A DNA stretch of 64,000 nt from positions 9,118 to 73,117 of the forward strand of contig NZ_JBEXDG010000057.1 of NCBI RefSeq assembly GCF_040605635.1, given 5' to 3'. This document shows, in pieces, positions 41,797-49,577 of this stretch. The first letter of the stretch is position 1. Each line of letters starts with the position of its first letter. Under the pieces are notes generated by a model, which was not told the DNA's origin, did no database searches, and saw only the letters and a program-made list of their open reading frames with translations. A program made the position numbers and the translations under genes. The DNA is from Dactylosporangium sp040605635 (GTDB lineage: Bacteria > Actinomycetota > Actinomycetes > Mycobacteriales > Micromonosporaceae).

Positions 41797-42435
41797 TTAG
41801 TCTTCATCCTCCGGGTCGCCGAACTGCTCGCGGATGGCCCTGCGCCAGGCCTCCGCGCCGTGCTCCCCGTCGGCGGTGCCGGCCTCGTGGAAGTGCATGC
41901 CCTCGCCGCCCTCGACGCGTTCGGCGACGTCGTGACACCAGCGGGCCTCGGCCTCGGACCGCGCCGCGGTCAGCTCGAACTGCCAGGCGACGTGCGGCGG
42001 CTTCCCGGCCGCCCACTCGTCGGCACTGTCGCGATAGGTCTTCACCCAGTCGTCGAGCAGCCTGGCCCTGGCCCGCAGCGCGCCGGCCGCCTCGGCTCTC
42101 GGCAGCGACGGCAGGAACGCGAAGGCGGCCAGGAAGGGGTCGACCGGTTCGGCGTACTCCCACCAGTACCGCCGCAGCATCGCCTGATACTCGACCTCGC
42201 CGGCCTTGGTCAGCCGGTATCGCGTGCGGGCCGGGCGGCCGTCCACCTGCTCGGTGTCGACCGCTTCGAGGAGTCCCTCGTCGGTCATCCTGCGCAGCGC
42301 GTGATAGATCGACCCCGGCTGGACGGCGGCCCAGCTCTCCACGTTCCAGCTGGTCAGCTCCTTGCGGATGTCGTACCCGTGGACGGGCTGGAGGTAGGAG
42401 ATCAGCCCCATGATCATCAGACGCGTAGTAGACAC
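41797..42435 (-). CDS. PadR-family transcriptional regulator
   Basis: 212 residues starting with GTG. The winged helix (about 1-85) has LMIMGLISYLQPVHGYDIRKEL and GSIYHALRRMTDEGLLE, which is characteristic of PadR. The C-terminal helical dimerisation region is the longer Vir_act_alpha type. Located immediately upstream of a drug-exporter-type ABC pair on the same strand, it is likely a repressor responsive to the exported compound. Palindromes lie at both ends of the gene. Confidence 0.92.
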   Translation of the reverse strand: MSTTRLMIMGLISYLQPVHGYDIRKELTSWNVESWAAVQPGSIYHALRRMTDEGLLEAVDTEQVDGRPARTRYRLTKAGEVEYQAMLRRYWWEYAEPVDPFLAAFAFLPSLPRAEAAGALRARARLLDDWVKTYRDSADEWAAGKPPHVAWQFELTAARSEAEARWCHDVAERVEGGEGMHFHEAGTADGEHGAEAWRRAIREQFGDPEDED

Positions 42436-42439
42436 GACA

Positions 42440-42473
42440 CAATCGTAATAGTTGCCGCTTGACTATGACATTG
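42440..42473. promoter_or_regulatory. Inverted repeat in the padR/biotin carboxylase intergenic region
   Basis: CAATCGTAATAGT (42440-42452) and ACTATGACATTG (42462-42473) are imperfect reverse complements in an AT-richer patch next to the padR start. It may be an autoregulatory site, though its sequence differs from the 41754-41795 palindrome. Confidence 0.5.
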
Positions 42474-42540
42474 TTGGCAACGGAACTGTCGGACGGGTCG
42501 CCTAGACTGCGGCTGAGGGTTACCCAAGGGAGCGTTCAGC

Positions 42541-44289
42541 GTGCGCAAGGTTCTCATCGCCAACCGGGGCGAGATCGCCGTCCGCGTCATCCGCGCCTGC
42601 CGCGACGCCGGTCTGGCCAGTGTCGCGGTCTATGCCGACTCGGACCGCGACGCGCTGCACACCCGGCTGGCCGACGAGGCGTATGCCCTGGGTGGTGACA
42701 CCGCGGCGGAGTCATATCTGCGGATCGGGAAGGTCATCGAGGTCGCCGTCGCCGCCGGCGCCGACGCCGTGCACCCCGGCTACGGGTTCCTGTCGGAGAA
42801 CGCGGACTTCGCCCAGGCCGTCATCGACGCCGGGCTGACCTGGATCGGGCCGGCCCCGCAGGCGATCCGCGACCTCGGCGACAAGGTCACCGCCCGGCAC
42901 ATCGCCCAGCGCGCCGGCGCGCCCCTGGTCCCCGGCACCGCCGAGCCCGCCGAGGACGCCGAGGAGATCGTCGCGTTCGCCCGGGAGCACGGCCTGCCTG
43001 TCGCGATCAAGGCCGCCTTCGGCGGCGGCGGGCGCGGCCTGAAGGTCGCCCGCACCCTCGAGGAGATCCCGGCCCTCTTCGAGTCCGCGACCCGCGAGGC
43101 CGTCGCCGCGTTCGGCCGCGGCGAATGCTTCGTCGAGCGCTATCTCGACCAGCCCCGCCACGTCGAGGCCCAGGTCCTCGCCGACCAGCACGGCAACGTG
43201 ATCGTCGTCGGCACCCGCGACTGCTCGCTGCAGCGCCGCCACCAGAAACTCGTCGAGGAGGCGCCCGCGCCGTTCCTCACCGACGCGCAGCGCACCCAGA
43301 TCCACGAGTCGGCGAAGGCGATCTGCCGCGAGGCCGGCTATCACGGCGCCGGCACCGTGGAGTATCTCGTCGGCAACGACGGCACCATCTCCTTCCTCGA
43401 GGTCAACACCCGCCTGCAGGTCGAGCACCCGGTCAGCGAGGAGACCGCCGGCGTCGACCTGGTCCGCGAGCAGTTCCGCGTCGCCGACGGCGAGAAGCTC
43501 CGCTTCGACGCCGACCCCGAGCCCCGCGGCCACTCGATCGAGTTCCGCATCAACGGCGAGGACCCCGGCCGCGGCTTCCTCCCAGCCCCCGGCACCGTCA
43601 CCGAGCTGCGCCTGCCCACCGGCCCCGGCGTCCGCGTCGACACCGGCATCGAGTCGGGCAGCGTCATCGGCGGCAACTTCGACTCCCTGCTGGCGAAGGT
43701 CATCATCACCGGCGAGACCCGCGAGCAGGCCATCGAGCGCGCCCGCCGGGCCCTCGACGAGATGGTCGTCGACGGCATGGCCACCGCCCTGCCCTTCCAC
43801 CGCGCGGTCCTGCGCGACGAGGCCTTCACCGCCACACCGTTCCGCGTGCACACCCGCTGGATCGAGACCGAGTGGCTCAACACGGTGCCGCCCTTCGCCG
43901 CCCCCGCCGGCGACCTGCCCGCGCTCGAGGAACGCTCCACGGTCGTGGTCGAGGTCGGCGGCAAGCGCCTGGAGGTGTCGCTGCCGGCGGGCTTCGGTGC
44001 CGGTGCCGCCCCCGCGCCCGCCGGTGCCACACCGCGCCGCCGGTCGGGCACCAAGAAGCAGTCGGGCGCGGCCGGCGGCGACGCCCTCACCAGCCCCATG
44101 CAGGGCACCATCGTGAAGATCGCCGTGGCCGAGGGCGACACGGTCGCCGAGGGCGACCTGATCGTCGTCCTGGAGGCGATGAAGATGGAGCAACCCCTCA
44201 ACGCCCACAAGTCCGGCGTCGTCACCGACCTGGCCGCCACCGTCGGAGAGGTCGTCTCCGCGGGCGCCGTCATCGCCACCCTGAAGTAG
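42541..44289 (+). CDS. Acyl-CoA carboxylase alpha chain: biotin carboxylase fused to BCCP
   Basis: 582 residues starting with GTG. The N-terminal biotin carboxylase (about 1-445) has MRKVLIANRGEIAVRVIRA, KAAFGGGGRGLKVA and FLEVNTRLQVEHPVSEE. A linker with a Thr/Arg/Lys-rich patch leads to a biotin carboxyl carrier domain with VLEAMKMEQ, where Lys548 is the biotinylation site. This is the AccA3-type alpha chain that partners AccD and AccE. BirA at 29789 would modify it. It is divergent from padR, with 105 bases between them. Confidence 0.96.
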   Translation: MRKVLIANRGEIAVRVIRACRDAGLASVAVYADSDRDALHTRLADEAYALGGDTAAESYLRIGKVIEVAVAAGADAVHPGYGFLSENADFAQAVIDAGLTWIGPAPQAIRDLGDKVTARHIAQRAGAPLVPGTAEPAEDAEEIVAFAREHGLPVAIKAAFGGGGRGLKVARTLEEIPALFESATREAVAAFGRGECFVERYLDQPRHVEAQVLADQHGNVIVVGTRDCSLQRRHQKLVEEAPAPFLTDAQRTQIHESAKAICREAGYHGAGTVEYLVGNDGTISFLEVNTRLQVEHPVSEETAGVDLVREQFRVADGEKLRFDADPEPRGHSIEFRINGEDPGRGFLPAPGTVTELRLPTGPGVRVDTGIESGSVIGGNFDSLLAKVIITGETREQAIERARRALDEMVVDGMATALPFHRAVLRDEAFTATPFRVHTRWIETEWLNTVPPFAAPAGDLPALEERSTVVVEVGGKRLEVSLPAGFGAGAAPAPAGATPRRRSGTKKQSGAAGGDALTSPMQGTIVKIAVAEGDTVAEGDLIVVLEAMKMEQPLNAHKSGVVTDLAATVGEVVSAGAVIATLK

Positions 44290-44625
44290 CCAAGGCCCCG
44301 GCTCCGGCGAGATCCCGATCCGCGGACCGGGTGCTCGGGCGGGCCGCACCTCGAGCAGCACGTCATCGCCAAGGGTGGCGGTGTTGTTCTGCACCCGGTG
44401 TTGAGCGCACCGGACAGGTCGACGATCTCGACGCAGCGGTGGTCGACGGTGGCCGGCCAGGCCGGACGCAGCTGCGGCACGACTGCCGCAGCGGGTGGCC
44501 GCCGGTCAGGGCGCGGTCTCCGCGATGCCGGCGCGGACCTTCCACCGGTGCGGGGTCACCGCGAGCGTCGAGTGGACCGCCGCACGCGCGTCTCCACCTG
44601 GTCTGTGGACCTCAATGCCCGGGGG
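44290..44625. other. Gene-free interval downstream of the carboxylase alpha chain
   Basis: 336 bases between the convergent carboxylase and YbjQ genes. Short minus-strand frames exist but switch frame (VDHRCVEIVDLSGALNTG in one, VQNNTATLGDDVLLEVRP in another). This could reflect a decayed gene, but I cannot assign it to a family. I see no terminator or repeat. Confidence 0.5.
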
Positions 44626-44988
44626 TCAGCGGGACGAGGCGTGGGTCCTGTCGGCGGCGTGGGCGCCGGTTGTCGTGTGGAGGGGGACGGCGACGACGGC
44701 GGTGCCGTAGGCGCAGAGCTCTGCCCAGGTGTTGGTGAAGTCGCGGTGGTCGAAGCGCATGCCGACGACGGCGTTGGCGCCGCGCTGCTCGGCCACCTGG
44801 ACCATCTGGCCGACGGCGCGGGCGCGGGTCTGGACGAGGAACTGGGACATGTCCTGGCCAGGGCCGCCCTCGGTCGAGCGCAGGCCGGACGCGAACGGGT
44901 TCTTCGACGTCGGGCACACGCCCAGGACCTCGCCGAGCACGGTGGTTATCTCGTAGCCCGGTAAACCTTCAGTGGTGACAACCAGCAC
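44626..44988 (-). CDS. YbjQ family (DUF74) protein
   Basis: 120 residues from the GTG at 44988. The core VVTTEGLPGYEITTVLGEVLGV and the RGANAVVGMRFDHRDF stretch match YbjQ, a small pentameric protein of unknown function with heavy-metal-binding annotation. A TACGAT -10 element lies six bases before the GTG, which points to a leaderless message; an ATG at 45027 is the alternative. The C-terminal tail (HTTTGAHAADRTHASSR) is less conserved. Confidence 0.85.
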   Translation of the reverse strand: MLVVTTEGLPGYEITTVLGEVLGVCPTSKNPFASGLRSTEGGPGQDMSQFLVQTRARAVGQMVQVAEQRGANAVVGMRFDHRDFTNTWAELCAYGTAVVAVPLHTTTGAHAADRTHASSR

Positions 44989-44994
44989 ATATGA

Positions 44995-45000
44995 ATCGTA
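44995..45000 (-). promoter_or_regulatory. Candidate -10 for leaderless ybjQ
   Basis: TACGAT on the minus strand, followed after six bases by the GTG start of the YbjQ gene. It lies in an AT-rich patch that is unusual for this window. Confidence 0.5.
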
Positions 45001-45042
45001 TGCACATATGTACGGTTTGGTGAGCATGTACCCCGAAGATCC

Positions 45043-45978
45043 TCATCCCCGGCCCGGGGTGGCCGCTGGGGTGACGGTGATGCCCGCCGCGAAGCGGAGC
45101 AGGTCGGGCTCCGGCAGGGGTACCGACGCCGCCGACTGCACCACGAGCAACCTGCCGTCGCCCAGGTCGACCTGGAGCACCACATAGCCGTCCTGCGGGC
45201 CGGTCAGCGTGCCGGGGTGGCCGGCGACGTCGACGGGGCGGCCGGTGGACCGCTCGGCGGTGACGCCCAGCATGACGGTGATCTTGCCGACGAAGGAGGC
45301 GTCGAAGGGGAGGTCCGGCGGGCAGAACGTGACGGCGCCCGGGCTGATGTTGTCGACCGCGTAGCCGGCGGGGACCACGGCGAACGTGAACGGGGCCGGG
45401 GCGGTCACCGGCGTCGCCACGAGGCTCTTCGCGAAGCCGGCCAGGTGGTCGGCGGGCACGGCCGGGTCCGCCCGCAGCTCGAACCACTGCTCCGGGCCCT
45501 CCTGCCACACGATCGCGTCGGCGGTGCCGGCGAGAAAGCCCTGGACGCCCCGGACCGGGACGGGGGTGGTGACGGGCCCGGCCGGGCGGGTGGGACGCAC
45601 GGTCAGCGTGGCGGTGCCGCCGCCCGGCATCGGGAGGCTGAGGGTCGGGAGGCCGGCTTCGAGGCGTACGTCGGGCGCGGCCACCACCCCGTCGACGGGT
45701 GCCGGGCTGAGCGGGAACGTGACGGTCACCGGGCCGGACGGCTCGGTCAGGGCGGACGGCTCGGCGACGGTGACGGTGCCGGGCCCGGCGGCGAGCCGCA
45801 GCGGCACGGTCACACCGATGCCGGCGAGCACGGCGACGGCCGCGGCGACCACGGCACGGGTACGACGGGCGCGGCGGCGGCTCTCGGTGCGCACGGTGGT
45901 GAGGAGGGTCGCGCCGGCGGGGGCCTCGGCGGCGTGGCGCCGCAGCAGATCACGGACACGGTGCTCGACGTCGCTCAC
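45043..45978 (-). CDS. Membrane protein downstream of a SigE-family sigma factor (putative anti-sigma or sensor)
   Basis: 311 residues from the GTG at 45978 (VSDVEHRVRDLLRRHAAEAP). A cytoplasmic N-terminus of about 45 residues precedes one transmembrane helix (AVVAAAVAVLAGIGVTVPLRLA). The long ectodomain is beta-rich with no recognised domain. The gene lies 37 bases downstream of the sigma factor gene on the same strand, so an anti-sigma or accessory role is inferred from position. The short basic N-terminus lacks a zinc-binding anti-sigma HxxxCxxC motif. Confidence 0.75.
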   Translation of the reverse strand: MSDVEHRVRDLLRRHAAEAPAGATLLTTVRTESRRRARRTRAVVAAAVAVLAGIGVTVPLRLAAGPGTVTVAEPSALTEPSGPVTVTFPLSPAPVDGVVAAPDVRLEAGLPTLSLPMPGGGTATLTVRPTRPAGPVTTPVPVRGVQGFLAGTADAIVWQEGPEQWFELRADPAVPADHLAGFAKSLVATPVTAPAPFTFAVVPAGYAVDNISPGAVTFCPPDLPFDASFVGKITVMLGVTAERSTGRPVDVAGHPGTLTGPQDGYVVLQVDLGDGRLLVVQSAASVPLPEPDLLRFAAGITVTPAATPGRG

Positions 45979-46015
45979 GAACGGCCTCCGTAATGACCAA
46001 GGGCGCACCGAAGCA

Positions 46016-46519
46016 TCATGGCTCGCCTCTGCGCAGCGGGACGGGGCTCAGCGCCGACCTGAGCCGGTGAAGGGCGTGGAAGGCGTGGACGCGCACGGTC
46101 GCCTGGGCGCAGCCGAGCAGCCCGGCGATCTCGGCGTCGGGCAGGTCCTCGTAGTAGCGCAGCACGATCACGGCGCGCTGCGAGCGGGGCAGGGCGCTCA
46201 GCGCGGTCCACATCTCGTCGGCCTCGACGACCCTCTCCGCGAGGTCGAGGTCGCCCCGGGAAGGGACCGGCGAAACCACGGCAACCGGGCGCTCGGTGCT
46301 CGCGCGGCGGCGGCGCCAGGACAGGTACTGCCGCAGGATCGCGCGCCGGACGTACGGCTCCGGGCCGTCCGGGCCGGTGATCGCGTGCCAGCGCCGGTGG
46401 GCCCGCACCAGGGCCTCCTGCGTGAGGTCCTCGGCCAGGTGCCGGTCGCCGGTCAGCAGGTACGCGAACCGGAGCAGCGCAGCGCTGCGCACCGTCACGA
46501 ACTCGTCGAAGTCCCGCAC
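46016..46519 (-). CDS. SigE-family RNA polymerase sigma-70 factor (ECF type)
   Basis: 167 residues. Region 2 is FDEFVTVRSAALLRFAYLLTGDRHLAEDLTQEALVRAH; region 4 is LPRSQRAVIVLRYYEDLPDAEIAGLLGCAQATVRVHA. This is the short SigE-family (ECF group 40/41-like) sigma factor common in actinobacteria. Its ATG start is 33 bases after the DUF3152 stop. It likely controls its downstream membrane partner and an envelope regulon. Confidence 0.93.
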   Translation of the reverse strand: MRDFDEFVTVRSAALLRFAYLLTGDRHLAEDLTQEALVRAHRRWHAITGPDGPEPYVRRAILRQYLSWRRRRASTERPVAVVSPVPSRGDLDLAERVVEADEMWTALSALPRSQRAVIVLRYYEDLPDAEIAGLLGCAQATVRVHAFHALHRLRSALSPVPLRRGEP

Positions 46520-46552
46520 ATGGTTCTTGACGTCGCGGGAGGGGCCGGGCGT

Positions 46553-47308
46553 TTATGGCTGTTCCTCGGGAGTTGGATCGTCGTACTGCCCGGAGCGGCC
46601 AGCGTAGGGGCGGCCGTCGACGATCGGCCACGGGTTGGCGACGCAGCCGTGCAGGCCGAGGGTCTGCTGCTGCATGACGGGCGCGGGCCGGCCGGGGCCG
46701 GGGCACAGCTCGTGGCCGCGGCCGAGCCGGTGACCGGTCTCGTGGTTGACGACGTAGGCGCGGTAGGCGGAAAGCTCGTAGCCGGGGATGCCGCGGGCCC
46801 AGCGGGCCACGTTGACCACGACGCTGTTGCCGTTCCTGCAGGAGGTGTACCGGTCGTAGCCGTTGCCGCACAGCACGTCGCGGGTCGCCGGGGTGGCGAG
46901 GTAGACGGTGAAGTCGTGGCGTTCGCCGGCCCCGGCCCGGCGCAGGCGCCAGTTGCCGGTGGCGGGCCAGCTGCGGGGGTCGGCGTAGACGAGCTCGACG
47001 GCGTCGCCGAACGTGGCCGCGTCGACGCCGGTGATGCCGCGTTCCACCCCGATCCGGTAGGTCAGCAGCCGGCCGGCGGCGCCGATGACGGGCCCGCCGG
47101 TGCCGGCGAAGTCGAACGTCCCGCCGCCGGCCACGGGGTACCGGATGACCGGGACATCGGTGGAGACAGGCCCGCGGGAAGGGGACGGGGGCACCGGGGA
47201 CGAGGGCACCGGGGACGGGGCCGGCGAAGCGGCAGATGCCGAGAACGAGGGCGTGGACGAGCAGCCGGCCACGAAGGCGAGCATCACGACGATCGGGAAG
47301 ATCCGCAC
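46553..47308 (-). CDS. DUF3152 lipoprotein, zinc-metallopeptidase-like
   Basis: 251 residues. The signal peptide ends in a lipobox (LAFVAGC, Cys16), followed by a Ser/Pro linker and a DUF3152 domain containing VNHETGHRLGRGHELCPG. This HExGHxxGxxH-type zinc site is expected in the family. Cysteine pairs (LCGNGYDRYTSC, LHGC) suggest disulfides. It is a secreted, membrane-anchored protein; substrate unknown. Confidence 0.92.
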   Translation of the reverse strand: MRIFPIVVMLAFVAGCSSTPSFSASAASPAPSPVPSSPVPPSPSRGPVSTDVPVIRYPVAGGGTFDFAGTGGPVIGAAGRLLTYRIGVERGITGVDAATFGDAVELVYADPRSWPATGNWRLRRAGAGERHDFTVYLATPATRDVLCGNGYDRYTSCRNGNSVVVNVARWARGIPGYELSAYRAYVVNHETGHRLGRGHELCPGPGRPAPVMQQQTLGLHGCVANPWPIVDGRPYAGRSGQYDDPTPEEQP

Positions 47309-47341
47309 GCCTGGACTGACGCGCCGTCCACGCCCGGCTGT

Positions 47342-48568
47342 TTATGGGGCGTCGCACACCTGCCGGAGCCCGGCGACGGCGGCGTCGACCGGCAGCACCC
47401 CCGACAGTGCCCCTGACAGTGCCCCTGACAGTGCGGACGCGTCGCGCGGGCGCAGCGACACCGCGCCGGCGGCGGCCTCCCGCTCCCCCACGACCGCGAC
47501 GAACGGCACCTTCCGCGCCGCCGCCTGCCGGATCCGCGCGCCGAGGCTCCCCGCGTGCCACTCCTCGACCCGCAGGTCGGCGACCCGGCAGGCGCGCAGG
47601 AACGCCCCGCCGGCGCACGCGTCGGACACGGGCAGGACCACGACCTGCAGCGGCGCGTACCAGGCCGGGAACGCCCCGTCGTGCACCTCGATCAGGTGCG
47701 CGAAGAGCCGCTCCATGCTGCCCGCCACGCTGCGGTGCACCATGACGGGCCGCCGGCGCGCGCCGCCCGCGTCCACATAGGACAGGTCGAAGCGGGCCGG
47801 CTGGAAGTGGTCGACCTGCACGGTGGCGAGGGTGCTCTCCCGCCCGGCGTGGTCGACCACCTGCACGTCGATCTTCGGCCCGTAGAACGCGGCCTCGCCG
47901 GGAGCCTCGACGTAGGACACGTTCGCGGTGTCGAGGGCTTCCCTCAGTACCGACGACGCCGCGGACCACATGCCGGGGTCGTCGACGTACTTCCCGCCGT
48001 CCCCGCGCAACGACAGGCGGAACGACGACGGCGAGAAGCCGAGCGCCTCGTGCGCGACCCGCATCAGCCGCAGCGACTCGACGACCTCGTCGTGCACCTG
48101 GTCCTCGGCGCAGAAGACGTGGCCGTCGTTGAGGGAGATGGCCCGCACGCGCGACAGGCCACCGAGGACGCCGGAGCGTTCGGCGCGGTACTGCCCGCCG
48201 ATCTCCCCGATGCGCAGCGGCAGCTCACGGTAGGACCGGCCGCGCGCGGCGAACACGGCCGCGTGATGCGGGCAGAGGCTGGGCCGCAGCACGAACGCGT
48301 CGTGCTCGCTGAGCGCCATCGGCGGGAACATGTCGTCGGCGAAGTGCGGCAGGTGCCCCGATCTGACGTACATCTCCTGCTTGGCGAGGGGCGGGGAGTA
48401 CACGTGCTGGTAGCCGGCCCGGCGTTCGAGGGCGTGGAGGTAGTCCTCGACGGCGCGGCGGGCGGCGGCGCCGGCGGGCAGCCACAGTGGCAGCCCCGCG
48501 CCGACGAGCGGGTCGGAGTGGAAGAGCTCGAGGTCGCGGCCGAGCTTGCGATGGTCCTGCATGGTCAT
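47342..48568 (-). CDS. Threonyl-tRNA synthetase catalytic/anticodon core without TGS and editing domains
   Basis: 408 residues from the ATG at 48568 (MTMQDHRKLGRDLELFH), with GGGAG-like ribosome-binding sequence. The class II core is conserved: LRPSLCPHHAAVF (zinc Cys), motif 2 YRAERSGVLGGLSRVRAISLNDGHVFC, YGPKIDVQV and motif 3 VMVHRSVAGSMERL, followed by an anticodon-binding domain. The usual bacterial enzyme is about 640 residues; the N-terminal TGS and proofreading domains are missing. It could be a resistance-type or stress-type paralogue. Upstream lies a threonine attenuator. Confidence 0.9.
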   Translation of the reverse strand: MTMQDHRKLGRDLELFHSDPLVGAGLPLWLPAGAAARRAVEDYLHALERRAGYQHVYSPPLAKQEMYVRSGHLPHFADDMFPPMALSEHDAFVLRPSLCPHHAAVFAARGRSYRELPLRIGEIGGQYRAERSGVLGGLSRVRAISLNDGHVFCAEDQVHDEVVESLRLMRVAHEALGFSPSSFRLSLRGDGGKYVDDPGMWSAASSVLREALDTANVSYVEAPGEAAFYGPKIDVQVVDHAGRESTLATVQVDHFQPARFDLSYVDAGGARRRPVMVHRSVAGSMERLFAHLIEVHDGAFPAWYAPLQVVVLPVSDACAGGAFLRACRVADLRVEEWHAGSLGARIRQAAARKVPFVAVVGEREAAAGAVSLRPRDASALSGALSGALSGVLPVDAAVAGLRQVCDAP

Positions 48569-48609
48569 GACTCCCTTTCGCAGGGTTGCGGAAAGGGGCG
48601 GCGCGCACG

Positions 48610-48640
48610 AAAAAGCTCCGGGGCGCACGCCCCGGAGCTT
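48610..48640 (-). terminator. Intrinsic terminator of the thrS-like attenuator
   Basis: Perfect 12-bp stem (AAGCTCCGGGGC at 48613-48624 with 48629-48640) and a 4-base loop. On the minus strand it is followed by five T, which makes it the clearest rho-independent terminator in this window. It sits between a leader peptide and the synthetase start, 42 bases upstream of the ATG. Confidence 0.88.
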
Positions 48641-48656
48641 CGCTGGACAGTGAGTG

Positions 48657-48710
48657 TCAGCGCCGCCGGGGTCGACCCGGCGTCGTCGTGGACAGTGCGC
48701 TGTGACTCAT
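48657..48710 (-). CDS. Leader peptide MSHSALSTTTPGRPRRR for threonine-responsive attenuation
   Basis: A 17-codon frame starting ATG at 48710 and ending TGA at 48657-48659. It contains three consecutive threonine codons (ACG ACG ACG). Downstream is a strong intrinsic terminator, then the ThrRS-like gene. Within the leader, an internal hairpin GCCGGG...CCCGGC overlaps the codons after the threonines, and CCCCGG at its end can pair with CCGGGG in the terminator stem, giving the expected alternative structures. A TATTCT -10 element lies seven bases before the ATG, suggesting a leaderless leader. Confidence 0.75.
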   Translation of the reverse strand: MSHSALSTTTPGRPRRR

Positions 48711-48717
48711 GCCCACG

Positions 48718-48723
48718 AGAATA
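48718..48723 (-). promoter_or_regulatory. Candidate -10 for the thrS leader transcript
   Basis: TATTCT on the minus strand ends seven bases before the leader ATG at 48710. No clear -35 is visible. It lies in the divergent gap shared with the Nei gene. Confidence 0.55.
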
Positions 48724-48749
48724 GCGCGCCGGTATCCGAGCGCGACGGG

Positions 48750-48755
48750 TATAAA
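48750..48755 (+). promoter_or_regulatory. Candidate -10 for leaderless nei
   Basis: TATAAA ends six bases before the GTG at 48762. No ribosome-binding site is visible, consistent with leaderless translation. The opposite-strand TATTCT lies 26 bases away. Confidence 0.55.
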
Positions 48756-48761
48756 CGTGCG

Positions 48762-49577
48762 GTGCCTGAAGGTCACACCATCCACCGTCTCGCCGAGCTG
48801 CACCGCAAGCGCTTCGCGGGCCGCGCCGTCGCCGTCAGCAGCCCGCAGGGCCGGTTCGCCGACGGCGCCGCCCGCGTCGACGGGCTGGTCCTGCTCGGCA
48901 CGGCCGCGCACGGCAAGCATCTGCTGCACCGGTACGAGGGCGACATCACGCTGCACGTGCACCTGGGTCTCTACGGCAAGTTCACCGACGGCGACGGCGA
49001 CCCGCCCCCGGCGGTCGGGGAGGTCCGGCTGCGGATGACGAACGGCGAGCACTGGCTCGACCTGCGCGGCCCCACCGCCTGCGAGCTGCTCGACCCGCTG
49101 CAGGTCGAGGCCCTGCACGCCCGCCTCGGCCCGGACCCGCTCGCGGACACCGACGACGGCGGGTTGAAGGCGTTCGCCGCGATCAAGAGGTCGCAGCGGC
49201 CGCTCATGGCGCTGCTGATGGACCAGTCGATCGTCGCGGGCGCCGGGCTGATCTACGTGACGGAGGCGCTGTTCCGGGCCGGGCTGCGCCCGACGGTCGC
49301 CGGGCGGCGGCTGACCCGCTCCAGGTGGAACGCGATCTGGCAGGACCTGCGGATGCTGATGCGCACCGGGGTGCAGGACGGCCGGATCGACACCGTCCGC
49401 AGCGCCCACCTGCCCGAGGCGATGGGCCGTGCCCCGCGCGTCGACCGGCACGGCGGCGAGGTCTACGTGTACCGCCGCACGAACCAGCCCTGCCTGGTCT
49501 GCGGCACCCCGGTGCACACGGCGGAACTCAACGCGCGCAACGCCTATTGGTGCCCGGTCTGCCAGGCGACCCGCTGA
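48762..49577 (+). CDS. Endonuclease VIII-like DNA glycosylase (Nei/Fpg family)
   Basis: 271 residues. After removal of Met the catalytic Pro-Glu pair is exposed (PEGHTIHRLA). An H2TH domain (KRSQRPLMALLMDQSIVAGAGLIYVTEALFRAGL) and a C-terminal zinc finger (CLVCGTPV...WCPVCQ) complete the Nei fold. It removes oxidised pyrimidines and nicks abasic sites. The next gene overlaps its stop by one base (TGATG). Confidence 0.94.
   Translation: MPEGHTIHRLAELHRKRFAGRAVAVSSPQGRFADGAARVDGLVLLGTAAHGKHLLHRYEGDITLHVHLGLYGKFTDGDGDPPPAVGEVRLRMTNGEHWLDLRGPTACELLDPLQVEALHARLGPDPLADTDDGGLKAFAAIKRSQRPLMALLMDQSIVAGAGLIYVTEALFRAGLRPTVAGRRLTRSRWNAIWQDLRMLMRTGVQDGRIDTVRSAHLPEAMGRAPRVDRHGGEVYVYRRTNQPCLVCGTPVHTAELNARNAYWCPVCQATR

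Noticed and set aside
44290..44625. Possible pseudogene downstream of the carboxylase alpha chain
   Set aside because: Hints of coding-like sequence switch frame on the minus strand, but no family could be recognised; recorded only as an interval.
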